Assembly (NCBI RefSeq): GCF_029953635.1
Contig: NZ_CP124543.1
Coordinates: 3,079,455-3,143,454, forward strand
Reading direction: 5' to 3'
Origin: Halotia branconii CENA392
GTDB taxonomy: Bacteria; Cyanobacteriota; Cyanobacteriia; Cyanobacteriales; Nostocaceae
Length of the DNA stretch: 64,000 nt
Shown here piece by piece: positions 27,303 to 35,164 of this stretch. A model generated the notes under the pieces. It saw only the letters and a program-made list of their open reading frames with translations, ran no database searches and was not told the DNA's origin. Position 1 is the stretch's first letter. Every line of letters starts with the position of its first letter. A program made the translations under genes and the position numbers.

Positions 27303-28247
27303 ATGCTAACCGCTGCAAAAACATTATCTGGTTTGATGGGTTTATGTGTCGGTGATGCGTTGGGTGTACCAGTAGAGTTTACTAGCCGTGCTGAACGAGT
27401 TAAATCCCCGGTGACAAAGATGCAGGGTTATGGCACATGGAATCAACCGCCGGGAACTTGGTCTGATGATAGTTCTTTAACGTTTTGCTTGGCAGAAAGC
27501 CTTTGTAGAGGTTATTCCCTAGATGCCATAGCTAATTCCTTCTGGCGTTGGTACAAAGCGGCTTACTGGACTCCCCGTGGCGACTTGTTTGATATTGGTC
27601 AAACAACCCATGCGGCAATTATGCGCCTCAAACAGGGAGTTTTACCCCACCAAGCCGGCGGCAAGGTAGAAAACAGTAATGGCAATGGTTCCTTGATGAG
27701 AATCTTGCCGATGGCGTACTGTCATCAGACCTTAACTTTTAGCGAATTAATTTCGCGGGTGCATGATGTTTCGGCAATTACTCATGCTCATTTGCGATCG
27801 CAGATGGCCTGCGGCATTTACATTACTATTGCAGTAGAGCTATTAAAAGGGGCTAATCCTCAAACAGCTTATTTACAAGGCTTAGAAAATATCCAAAAAA
27901 TCTATTCTGCTCGTGAACATATCTTAGAGAAGCCCCATTTTGGCAGAGTCTTGGGTGGTGAAATTGCCCAAGTGCCAATTGAAGAAATTAATTCTGGCGG
28001 CTATGTGATTGATACTTTGGAAGCGTCTTTATGGTGCTTATTAAATAGCTCATCCTACTCAGAGACTGTATTGAAGGCTGTCAACTTAGGCGGTGATGCG
28101 GATACTACGGCTGCGGTTACTGGTGGATTAGCCGGAATTTATTACGGTGTGGAAAATATTCCCCAAGAATGGATCAATCAAATCGCCCGTAAAAATGACA
28201 TCATTAACTTGGCAATGCGTTTTGCAGCGGCTGTTTATAATTCGTAA
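27303..28247 (+). CDS. ADP-ribosylglycohydrolase family protein (DraG-like)
   Basis: A 314-residue all-helical ADP-ribosylglycohydrolase-fold protein. Metal-binding motifs are visible: GLCVGDALGVPVEF near residues 14-27, WSDDSSLTFCLAESL near 52-67 (the dinuclear metal Asp pair), NGNGSLMRILPMAYCHQ near 123-139, and NLGGDADTTAAVTGGLAG near 257-275 (the Asp pair of the other side). All catalytic acids appear intact. Family members remove ADP-ribose from Arg or other acceptors (DraG reactivates nitrogenase reductase) or hydrolyse related glycosides; the substrate here cannot be assigned. ATG 27303 is preceded by CATGGAGATTGAATA, a fair ribosome site. The stop overlaps a heptamer repeat. Confidence 0.88.
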   Translation: MLTAAKTLSGLMGLCVGDALGVPVEFTSRAERVKSPVTKMQGYGTWNQPPGTWSDDSSLTFCLAESLCRGYSLDAIANSFWRWYKAAYWTPRGDLFDIGQTTHAAIMRLKQGVLPHQAGGKVENSNGNGSLMRILPMAYCHQTLTFSELISRVHDVSAITHAHLRSQMACGIYITIAVELLKGANPQTAYLQGLENIQKIYSAREHILEKPHFGRVLGGEIAQVPIEEINSGGYVIDTLEASLWCLLNSSSYSETVLKAVNLGGDADTTAAVTGGLAGIYYGVENIPQEWINQIARKNDIINLAMRFAAAVYNS

Positions 28248-28271
28248 TTCGTAATTCGTAATTCGTAATTA
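28238..28271. repeat. Heptamer tandem repeat (TAATTCG)
   Basis: Four full TAATTCG units plus a partial one, starting inside the last codons of the ADP-ribosylglycohydrolase gene; the stop codon TAA is provided by the repeat. The spacer beyond (28320-28450) continues with GGGATTAGGGACTAGGG and AGGGTAAAGG / CCTTTACCC arms that may act as a hairpin. Confidence 0.85.
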
Positions 28272-28454
28272 CCTTTTTGCGAAGGTTTCAGACATTTAAA
28301 GTGGACGGTTTATTTCCGCCAAACTGTATTAGGGATTAGGGACTAGGGAGCAGAGGATGAACAACCTTGGGAAAAGGTTAAAGGGTAAAGGATGAAGAAG
28401 TAAACCCTTTCCCCCTTACCCCTTTCCCTTTACCCTTTTTCCCCATGCCCAGTC

Positions 28455-29462
28455 TTAGACCAGAGACAGAGAGTAAACCTGACCATCAATTAAAAGTCGT
28501 GTGATACCTTTGGCTTGTAAGTGAATACTAGCCTTGTGTAACAGTTTACTATCAGGGACTTTAATGACGCGATCGCGCTTGGTAGAAAAGCGCTTTGCCA
28601 CTCGGTGATTATCAAACACTGGCAAAGTTCTTTGCTGTGTTTCCAGGCTAGGAATTTGTCCTAAGTCGCCAAAATCTTTGAGTGGTCGAGTAATCAATTC
28701 GGAGGCGCGGTCAATTACCAAATAGCAAGTCTTGGGTAAAGGGGCTGCTGACAATGGCAGGACTTGAACTGGTATTTCACCCAACCTTCGTCTGGTAACT
28801 AAAGGTCTTGACCCCTCAAAATAATCATCATCATCTTCATAATCGTCTTCTTCTAAATCGTCTAAATCGTCCTCTTCTAAATCGTCTAAATCTTCCGACT
28901 CATCTAGCAAATCTTCACCCAGCATTTGGGCAATGACGGTTGCTTCTGGTCGTTCATCCGCTGGTATAGGGCTGGGAATGCTGGCTATTTCCGGCGGCTT
29001 TTCTTCTACAGTTTCTAATCGCTTGGCGGACCTCAGCTTTGGTTTTTCCATCGCCGAGGAGCGCCGTCGCACTCGTCTACTATCAGAGGTTAAATCCTCA
29101 TCCTCATCTTCTTCGGGGTAAGTTTTTGCCTCTACTACTGTCTTTGGTGACTCAATATCTGGTAACTTCAAGCGTTGGTTTTCGCGACTGGGAAGTTCCT
29201 TTTCTGGCTCTGGTTGACTTAGTAAAGGTAACTGCTCATAGTTTACCTGCGCCCTGCCTTCAGGAGTTCTAGCAGCACGTTTTAAAGAAACGAGATATTC
29301 GTACTCATCTTCTGGTAAGGTGCTTTTGAGCAGACGGCTAATTGTGGAGTTACTCACGTCATAGCGTTCTGCTAAAGTTGAGGTTGTTTCAGCAGTTTCT
29401 CGATATAACTTTAGGATTTCTTGCTTGTCAGGATCTGTTAATTTTCTCACAGTAGATACCAA
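28455..29462 (-). CDS. Conserved HTH protein with an acidic linker
   Basis: A 335-residue protein I know only as a conserved cyanobacterial type without a settled function. Residues 1-45 (LTDPDKQEILKLYRET then STLAERYDVSNSTISRLL) form a transposase-like or resolvase-like helix-turn-helix. A variable Glu/Pro/Arg-rich stretch follows. At about 185-220 there is a very acidic run of Asp/Glu (LDDLEEDDLDDLEEDDYEDD) encoded by a short DNA repeat. The last 110 residues look like a folded domain (PKTCYLVIDRASELITRPL, then KRFSTKRDRVIKVPDS). It is 6 bases after the upstream membrane-protein gene, so the two are probably co-transcribed. A DNA-binding regulator is plausible. Confidence 0.75.
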   Translation of the reverse strand: MVSTVRKLTDPDKQEILKLYRETAETTSTLAERYDVSNSTISRLLKSTLPEDEYEYLVSLKRAARTPEGRAQVNYEQLPLLSQPEPEKELPSRENQRLKLPDIESPKTVVEAKTYPEEDEDEDLTSDSRRVRRRSSAMEKPKLRSAKRLETVEEKPPEIASIPSPIPADERPEATVIAQMLGEDLLDESEDLDDLEEDDLDDLEEDDYEDDDDYFEGSRPLVTRRRLGEIPVQVLPLSAAPLPKTCYLVIDRASELITRPLKDFGDLGQIPSLETQQRTLPVFDNHRVAKRFSTKRDRVIKVPDSKLLHKASIHLQAKGITRLLIDGQVYSLSLV

Positions 29463-29468
29463 AATTTT

Positions 29469-30320
29469 CTAAGCTCGTTTGCGTCCACGCTCCCTCCGAT
29501 TTCGGCTTAATGATGCGTCATGTTCTAGAACAGCGCCCATGCCAAATAAAACTCCACTAAATACCCAAAACACTTCTAGTATCTCTCCACTTTGATAATT
29601 GGGCCCTTGGGCATATTTAAACCACATATCTGCAATGTAGAGCGAAAACGCGGCCGCTGCAATCATTCGCCAAGACTGAGCGACTCGTCCCCCCCAGAAG
29701 GCGAGTAGGAGTGTGGTAGCAATAATCAGCAAAAATACATCGCTAACTACGTAAAACCAATTCAAAATAGTTGCTAGTAGTTCTGTAGATGTTGCCTGTT
29801 GCATAGAAATCCACCATGCCAACAAACTACCGAACAGTCCAATTGCTAAAACTATTAGCCATTGCCACTTTTCGAGATTGATTCGTCTGGATGCCACAGC
29901 TAAAATCATGCCTGCGCCAAGTGATAAATAAGTCAGTACAAAAAATACATCGCCAATAGACACATCTGGTTCTTCGTTTAAAATGATTTCGGTATATCCG
30001 AAAAATATCCCTCCCAGGAAATAAGACAGCATACCTATAGCAATTGCCAGCCAAACATTCCGGCTACTGACGATTTGTGGGCTGCGCCAGTTCCTCAAGC
30101 ATAAAATACCAGCACCCAGGTAAGCGAAAGCTTCAAAAATATTTGTCCCAATTACATACCACTCGGCACGGCTTTCTACACCATCTGCGCCTGGAACTTT
30201 GGCACTAAATAATAAAAAGTATAACAGCGCCAGGACAGCCCAGCCGATACTAGCCAAGAGGATATTTTGATTGGTGAAAAGGGATTTTAAACGATAGGAA
30301 TCTTTGTATGAACTACTCAT
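29469..30320 (-). CDS. Conserved multi-pass membrane protein
   Basis: A 283-residue integral membrane protein with about eight hydrophobic helices (for example ASIGWAVLALLYFLLFSA near 23-40, GTNIFEAFAYLGAGILCL near 58-75, WLAIAIGMLSYFLGGIFFG near 89-107, and WWISMQQ after IGLFGSLLA). It ends in a basic tail (RNRRERGRKRA) expected in the cytoplasm. I do not recognise a characterised family; it looks like a conserved cyanobacterial membrane protein. It lies 6 bases upstream of the HTH gene, on the same strand. The ATG at 30320 is the natural start. No binding or catalytic motif stands out. Confidence 0.75.
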   Translation of the reverse strand: MSSSYKDSYRLKSLFTNQNILLASIGWAVLALLYFLLFSAKVPGADGVESRAEWYVIGTNIFEAFAYLGAGILCLRNWRSPQIVSSRNVWLAIAIGMLSYFLGGIFFGYTEIILNEEPDVSIGDVFFVLTYLSLGAGMILAVASRRINLEKWQWLIVLAIGLFGSLLAWWISMQQATSTELLATILNWFYVVSDVFLLIIATTLLLAFWGGRVAQSWRMIAAAAFSLYIADMWFKYAQGPNYQSGEILEVFWVFSGVLFGMGAVLEHDASLSRNRRERGRKRA

Positions 30321-30458
30321 AGGAATTGACTAGGTAAATGCACTTTGGCAGTTTTTTGGTGTGCAGGACTGTGTCGGTAGCGGTTTATCTGTCCAATGAT
30401 GCACAATTGAACGCCAAAAGCAAATGCCATTAGCCGCAGTTTTCCAACACTTTCCATG

Positions 30459-31118
30459 CTATTGCCACAGTTTACTCAGTGAAGATTGATTTAGCCAACT
30501 GATAAACAGCGATCGCTCTGCTTCTGGCATATCTTGTAATCTATCAACGACTTGATGGGCAAAGTTAGCATTACCAAAATATGTTTTGCCTAATTTATGT
30601 AGTTCTTGTAAGAAAATCGTCACATGATTTTCTTGCCAAGCAGGTAGTTTGGCAGCCTCTAGCGGGTTAGTAGTTACTAACTGTTTAACTGCTTCTGGAG
30701 TGGATACTTCCGGAAATTGCTGTTTTTTCAATACTTCTGCAATATCTTTTTGAAATAATGATGCTTGCTTAGTCCCTAAAAATTCTTCAATTTCCATATC
30801 AACAGCTTGTAGCAGCAAAATACTGGCTTGGATAAAAATCCCTATTTTGCTATGACCGCCTGTATCATTACCTAGCTGGTCTAAACGGACTTTACCCCAG
30901 ACACTAAAACGATCTGCTTCTTCTAATAGAACACAGGCCTTGCCCCGATTATCAGTTAACTCTCTCCACAAGGCTCTAGCTTCTTCTTCTTGGCTAGCTT
31001 TAAACAAGCTAATCAAGCGAAAGGTTTGCCCCTGATAATGGAGGATCGGCACTTGCTGATCCCGTTTTGGGTGCTGAATACTTGATATCTCAACATCCTG
31101 CCGTTTCAGAATAAACAT
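30459..31118 (-). CDS. Conserved cyanobacterial soluble protein of unknown function
   Basis: A 219-residue soluble protein. The start MFILKRQDVEISSIQHPKRD and the segment ILHYQGQTFRLISLFKASQ look like a conserved family restricted to cyanobacteria; I think homologues of the same length exist in other Nostocales but can name no function. The first half is beta-rich (ACVLLEEADRFSVWGKVRL), the second helical (VKQLVTTNPLEAAKLPAW then ERSLFISWLNQSSLSKLW). No signal peptide or membrane segment is seen. It is a single gene on the minus strand, 138 bases from the next co-directional gene. Confidence 0.7.
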   Translation of the reverse strand: MFILKRQDVEISSIQHPKRDQQVPILHYQGQTFRLISLFKASQEEEARALWRELTDNRGKACVLLEEADRFSVWGKVRLDQLGNDTGGHSKIGIFIQASILLLQAVDMEIEEFLGTKQASLFQKDIAEVLKKQQFPEVSTPEAVKQLVTTNPLEAAKLPAWQENHVTIFLQELHKLGKTYFGNANFAHQVVDRLQDMPEAERSLFISWLNQSSLSKLWQ

Positions 31119-31403
31119 GGCACTAGCAAATAACTCCTCACAGGGGCTTTGTGGATATGCGATCTATAATCCGATTTGGTAGCATCGCCAAGAGTGCGAT
31201 TACCTAGCGTGATATTAGGGTCAGCTTTGCGATCGCTCTTTAGCTACCCTATAGTAAGCCGCCCAAAGGGCATCTACACTAACACCACCTATTGACCAAA
31301 CAATATAGCTAATGAATAGCCCATTTGCTGCATTTTTAGTATAAATCGACTCAACAGCGACTTAGATTTTAGCCTCGCAAACAAAAAATCTGCAATTTTT
31401 AGA
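31119..31403. other. Spacer upstream of tRNA-Arg
   Basis: About 285 bases between two divergent transcription units (the gene starting at 31118 on the minus strand and tRNA-Arg on the plus). One HIP1 octamer lies near 31229. No gene is supported. Confidence 0.4.
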
Positions 31404-31433
31404 TTGCTTCTTGCTAAAGAAGAACGATATAAT
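31404..31433 (+). promoter_or_regulatory. Promoter of tRNA-Arg
   Basis: TTGCTT at 31404-31409, an 18-base spacer, and a perfect TATAAT at 31428-31433. The tRNA begins 38 bases later, so a short 5' leader would be removed by RNase P. Confidence 0.65.
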
Positions 31434-31471
31434 TGTATAGATGACTCTTTTAAGAGCCAGTAATTTTGTTT

Positions 31472-31544
31472 GGGCGCGTAGCTCAGTGGATAGAGCCACG
31501 GATTTCTAATCCGTTGGTCGCAGGTTCGAACCCTGCCGCGCTCG
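31472..31544 (+). tRNA. tRNA-Arg (anticodon TCT)
   Basis: A 73-base cloverleaf without encoded CCA. The acceptor stem GGGCGCG pairs with CGCGCTC (one G-T), the D arm has GCTCAGTGGATAGAGC, the anticodon arm is ACGGA-TTTCTAA-TCCGT giving TCT, and the T arm has GCAGG-TTCGAAC-CCTGC. Discriminator base G. It is followed by TTTT, a possible terminator. Confidence 0.97.
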
Positions 31545-31629
31545 TTTTAACTCAATATAAACTCTGAAGTATCATTGTGATGACAGTTATTTTGTAATAG
31601 GGTTTTCATAACAAGTTTAGGTAATACAT

Positions 31630-31721
31630 AGGACTTACGCACTCGCAACGAAAATCAAGGCTTTGCGATTGCTTCCCTTCGGTCGCAATGACGGAAATAC
31701 GTTATTGTTGCGTAAGTCCTG
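31630..31721. mobile_element. MITE-like insertion of about 92 bp with 6-bp target duplication
   Basis: Terminal inverted repeats AGGACTTACGCA (31630-31641) and TGCGTAAGTCCT (31709-31720) are perfect. ATACAT flanks the element on both sides (31624-31629 and 31722-31727), consistent with a target duplication. There is no coding capacity. The interior contains palindromic CTTCGGTCGCAATGACGGA. A solo end TGCGTAAGTCCTG recurs near 56255-56267. It lies directly at the start of an SLH gene remnant. Confidence 0.8.
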
Positions 31722-31936
31722 ATACATTCAAAGCAACTCAAAGCTTGTCTCGCTTAGAAGTTCTAATAGCATTGGCACGAGGACTGAACTATACCTTCAG
31801 CGGTTCCCCAAAGTCGATTTTGGCAGCTTACACCGATGCAGCGTCAATTCAAAGTGATGTTCCTATTGCGATCGCAGCATTTACAGAAAAGGGTATTGTG
31901 GTTAATTATCCCGATATCTCAGTCTCTCAATGCTGA
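31718..31936 (+). pseudogene. Remnant of an SLH-domain protein gene cut by the MITE-like element
   Basis: About 70 residues (PDTFKATQSLSRLEVLIALARG...KGIVVNYPDISV) align with the second and third SLH region of the beta-helix protein encoded at 39887-41578 (there IPRVQALVSLANGLGLT and VVNYPTA). SLH domains attach proteins to the cell wall. The fragment lacks everything N-terminal and stops before the last RAEVAAFVYQ part. The homology begins exactly where the insertion ends. The frame has an ATG at 31688, but this lies within the inserted element, so expression as a real protein is unlikely. Confidence 0.7.
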
Positions 31937-32314
31937 AGTCAGTTGTTAGTTGTTTTTGATCTGGTTTAATATAAAAATCCAGTTTGATTTGGTGAAATTA
32001 CTTGCGTGGACGGGGAACGGGGAACAGAGAACAGGGAACAGGAAATAAAGCTCTTTGAAGTGTACTGAATTTTTTCAAAAATCAAATATGAGTCCCATAC
32101 CTTATTTCCTTAGGAATGGTCTGAAAAACATCTTCTTCAAAAATTGTACTGACCACTGACCACTGACCACTGACAACTGACCACTGACCATTGACCACTG
32201 ACCACTGACAAAACTCTACCCACAAAGAAAGGGATAAAGTTTTTATTTCTTAAGTAAAAATATTGGTTCGCCAGGATTCAACAGTGTTTAGATATAATTA
32301 CCCAAACAGCTTTG
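31937..32314. repeat. Spacer with G-rich and TGACCAC tandem repeats before coaD
   Basis: At 32008-32045 there are GGGGAACGGGGAACAG-type units. At 32149-32210 there are about nine copies of the heptamer family CTGACCA with small variants. TATAAT at 32293-32298 could be the coaD -10 box, but no -35 at good distance is seen. Confidence 0.75.
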
Positions 32315-32881
32315 ATGGATCTAAATACTGTGATTGCTATTTATCCTGGTAGCTTTGACCCGATCACCTTAGGACATCTTGACATCATCCAGCGTGGTAG
32401 TCGGCTATTTGAGCAGGTAATCGTTGCTGTGTTGCGGAACCCCAATAAAATACCATTATTTACTGTACAACAACGCATTGAACAAATTCGCCTAGCTGCG
32501 CGACATCTGCCCAATATAGAGGTAGATAGCTTTAACGGTCTTACCGTTAACTACGCCCAAAAGCGACAAGCAGGAGTTTTATTGCGGGGTTTACGGGCAA
32601 TTTCCGATTTTGAAGTAGAGCTACAAATGGCTCATACTAATAAAACTATTTCCACCCAAATAGAAACAGTTTTTCTAGCAACATCAAATGAGTATAGTTT
32701 TTTAAGTAGTAGTGTGGTAAAAGAGATTGCAAGGTTTGGTGGTTCTGTCGATCATCTTGTTCCCCCACACGTTGCCCTAGATATATACAAATGCTACAAT
32801 CACAACTCTCCAACGGAGAACCCAATCACAACGGAAGCTACCCCCCCCCTCAAGAGTATCCCAACGGATCTGGAAGCTTAG
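32315..32881 (+). CDS. coaD: Phosphopantetheine adenylyltransferase
   Basis: A 188-residue nucleotidyltransferase of the coenzyme A pathway. It transfers AMP from ATP to 4'-phosphopantetheine, giving dephospho-CoA and pyrophosphate. The family start [18 protein letters not shown] (residues about 8-25) includes the T/HxGH motif. [16 protein letters not shown] near 93-108 and [15 protein letters not shown] near 126-140 (the C-terminal ISSS-type loop) are intact. The last 25 residues ([14 protein letters not shown]) extend beyond the usual ~160 residues and coincide with the 91-base overlap with the next gene. ATG 32315 is preferred over TTG 32312. Confidence 0.95.
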   Translation: MDLNTVIAIYPGSFDPITLGHLDIIQRGSRLFEQVIVAVLRNPNKIPLFTVQQRIEQIRLAARHLPNIEVDSFNGLTVNYAQKRQAGVLLRGLRAISDFEVELQMAHTNKTISTQIETVFLATSNEYSFLSSSVVKEIARFGGSVDHLVPPHVALDIYKCYNHNSPTENPITTEATPPLKSIPTDLEA

Positions 32882-33450
32882 ATATTCAGCAGGAACTCAA
32901 TCGTCTTGAGGAGTTGATTTTGTATGGTCTGCGGATTCCATTAACGGGACGCACACTCATAGACGAAGAAAGACTTTTAGAACAGCTTGATTTTATCAGG
33001 CTTTCTTTGCCTTCAGTCTTTCAAGAAGCTGCAATGGTGATGGAACAAAAACAAGAAGTATTACTAGAAGCAGAAGAGTATGGGCAGCAAATTGTTGATG
33101 CAGCCCAAGCAAAAAGAGCGCAAATTTTAGCTGAAAGTGATATTATCCGACAGGCAGAACGGGAAGCTGAGCAACTGCGGCAACAGGTGCAACAAGAATG
33201 TGAGGCGATGATGCAAGAAACCCTCACCGAAGTTGATCTTAAGCGGCGTGCTTGCCAACAAGAGTTAGAAGAAATGCGAAAAACTGCGATCGCCCAGGCT
33301 CAAGAAATTGAAAATGGGGCTGACGAATACGCTGATAGTGTTCTCGAAAACATCGAACGAGATCTCGAAGATATGTTACGAATTATTACAAATGGACGGC
33401 AACAACTGCGACAAGACACCATGTCACAGCGCTCACCAAAGAGAAAATGA
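32791..33450 (+). CDS. DivIVA/ATP-synthase-b-like coiled-coil protein overlapping coaD
   Basis: A 219-residue protein. After a Pro/Asn/Gly-rich start it has a conserved block ([43 protein letters not shown]) and then a long Gln/Glu/Ala coiled coil from about 80 to 205 ([21 protein letters not shown]), reminiscent of DivIVA or ATP synthase b subunits. No membrane segment is visible. The ATG at 32791 lies inside coaD in another frame, so the two genes overlap by 91 bases. I see no later ATG before the conserved block, which supports this start. I recall the coaD-plus-coiled-coil order from other cyanobacteria. The function is unknown; a cell-envelope or division scaffold is a guess. Confidence 0.82.
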   Translation: MLQSQLSNGEPNHNGSYPPPQEYPNGSGSLDIQQELNRLEELILYGLRIPLTGRTLIDEERLLEQLDFIRLSLPSVFQEAAMVMEQKQEVLLEAEEYGQQIVDAAQAKRAQILAESDIIRQAEREAEQLRQQVQQECEAMMQETLTEVDLKRRACQQELEEMRKTAIAQAQEIENGADEYADSVLENIERDLEDMLRIITNGRQQLRQDTMSQRSPKRK

Positions 33451-33681
33451 GGATAAGGAAGCAGACAGCAGGGGGCAGAGGGGCAGGGGAACAGGGGAGC
33501 TAGGGGGCATACTTTGACTACTTCGACTACGCTCTTCTCCTGTCAAAGACGCTGCGCCCTTCGGCTGCGCTCAGTAACCAGGGGTAAAGAATTAAAGACC
33601 AATCATCTGTTTCAAATATTTCGCGAAATGGTATCACTCCCAAAATGAGCAATACACGCTTTGACGCAATTTAGCACCTAA
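33451..33681. repeat. Spacer of G-rich and CTTCG-type repeats
   Basis: 33465-33510 is rich in AGGGGCAGGGGAACAGGGG units. 33520-33590 holds CTTCGACTACGCTCTTC and CTGCGCCCTTCGGCTGCGC palindromic pieces shared with 16700-16930. No coding signal. Confidence 0.6.
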
Positions 33682-35034
33682 CTATAAGGTGTAAGTGAAA
33701 TCATTCACCAACATACCAGGAACTAGACTACCTCCAAGGTGGCGACCTTCATAAGTTCCAACTTCGGGGATAAATTCTTGAAAAGTTGTCAAATCGATGA
33801 GATTTTCTCCCCAGAAGCGATAAAGGCTTTCATCAAAGCGTAAGTTTTCGATGGGAGCAACTATTTCGCTGTTTTCTACCCAAAAACACGCATAACGGGT
33901 CATACCTGTAATTCTACCAGTCGGGCGATCGCTCCAATTTAAATAATGCAAATTTGATACATATAATCCTGTATCTAACTCACTCATAATCTGCTCAGGT
34001 GCTAAATTTCCTGGACTCACCTCCGGCGCACGTAAAGTTTCTGCACCGTTAGCGCCGTTAGCAATTTTTTCATATTCTTTAGCAGTGCGAGAGTTTACCA
34101 AAGTATTTACTAATATGCCTTGTTCTATGACAGATAACTCTGGTGCTGCCATTTCTCCTAATTCATTAAATCGCGGCACTAATCCTCGTTGAAAGTTTTC
34201 TTTTAAACTAAATGCTGAAGAAAGTTGTTTTTCTTGACGTGCTAAAGCAGCCAATGCACTATTTCCTTGTTGGATATCTGCTTCGCCCACAGCCGCCCAA
34301 GAAAGCATCATTAATAAATTAGCAACAGCAGCAGGTGCAAAATAAGTTTTATATTGTCCTCGTGGCAATTCTTGAGTAGTTCGAGAAAGTAGTGCTAGTT
34401 GTTCTTTTGCTTGATTGATTTGGGCTATATAGGCGTGTTCGTCCCAATTAATTCCGGCAAAAGTACCTTTAACAGCTTGTCCTGATGTTGTAAATAAAGA
34501 ATAATCTAAAGTAAAAGAATCTGTCGCAAACCAATGTTTTTGTCCACTAGAATCAGCGTAAGCTTTAATTACTGAACCTCCAGCATATATACCAGTAAAA
34601 TCTAAATTTGTGACTAATTCTAATACTGTTGGAACTACTGCTTCTGGTGCTAACAATTTACCCAAATGTATTTCCCGACTAATTAGAGTTCCTGATGGTA
34701 CAACTAAATAGGGATCAACTGGTAAAAGTGAAAGTTCACCACGCAATTCTTGCAAAGCTTTGTATGCTACTTGCCAATCCAAGTTCCAGTTTCCAGTGAA
34801 AGGAAATTGCCGAAAACTGCTGCGTTGATCTTCCATCAAATTCAGTTCAATCCAACCATCGGCAACACAACCAGTTTGTCGCACTTTGGCATGATTAAAA
34901 CGAGTAAATTGGCTGCGTTCACTGCTTAGTTTTATTGTGAATTGTTCGCTTGCTGTTTTTTTCAGCAGTAAAGTTTCAATAAGTTGATTAAAACTGGCTT
35001 CTAAAGCTGATAATTCATCAATTTTCATGTTCAT
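33682..35034 (-). CDS. tldE: TldE/PmbA-family protein
   Basis: A protein of about 450 residues of the TldD/PmbA modulator-of-gyrase family. It lacks the HExxxH zinc motif of TldD, as expected for the TldE partner. The C-terminal LRFDESLYRFWGENLIDLTTF and GRHLGGSLVPGMLVNDFTYTL are family features. In enterobacteria the TldD/TldE heterodimer is a metalloprotease degrading unfolded peptides and maturing microcin B17. The open frame extends to GTG 35061, but those first nine codons lie in a dispersed repeat also found at 41991-42024, so I start at ATG 35034 (MNMKIDEL); 35028 is equally possible. tldD lies upstream on the same strand, about 130 bases away. Confidence 0.88.
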   Translation of the reverse strand: MNMKIDELSALEASFNQLIETLLLKKTASEQFTIKLSSERSQFTRFNHAKVRQTGCVADGWIELNLMEDQRSSFRQFPFTGNWNLDWQVAYKALQELRGELSLLPVDPYLVVPSGTLISREIHLGKLLAPEAVVPTVLELVTNLDFTGIYAGGSVIKAYADSSGQKHWFATDSFTLDYSLFTTSGQAVKGTFAGINWDEHAYIAQINQAKEQLALLSRTTQELPRGQYKTYFAPAAVANLLMMLSWAAVGEADIQQGNSALAALARQEKQLSSAFSLKENFQRGLVPRFNELGEMAAPELSVIEQGILVNTLVNSRTAKEYEKIANGANGAETLRAPEVSPGNLAPEQIMSELDTGLYVSNLHYLNWSDRPTGRITGMTRYACFWVENSEIVAPIENLRFDESLYRFWGENLIDLTTFQEFIPEVGTYEGRHLGGSLVPGMLVNDFTYTL

Positions 35035-35112
35035 AGCGCTTCTTGGTTGTGTGCAACACACTCCAGTAAGGAAAAGGGACTAGGAATTAGGGGTTAGGGG
35101 CTAGAGTGGTAT
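35035..35112 (-). repeat. Dispersed ~75-bp repeat, copy 1
   Basis: Read on the minus strand it runs from CACTCTAGCCCCTAA through CTGGAGTGTGTTGCACACAA to AGAAGCGCTAT. Copy 2, with about the same order and length, lies on the plus strand at 41949-42024. The right half matches at all but about four positions; the left half is made of TAGGG-type short units. Confidence 0.8.
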
Positions 35113-35122
35113 ATTAGAGGCT

Positions 35123-35157
35123 AAGATCCCCGACTTTTTAGAAAAGTCGGGGATCTT
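35123..35157. repeat. 16-bp palindromic hairpin, copy of the one at 17916
   Basis: Arms AAGATCCCCGACTTTT and AAAAGTCGGGGATCTT with loop TAG. It lies directly after the tldD stop at 35165 (minus strand) and before tldE, so it may reduce readthrough. The core ATCCCCGACTT is identical to the cobM/sir hairpin. Confidence 0.85.
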
Positions 35158-35164
35158 GTAGTTT

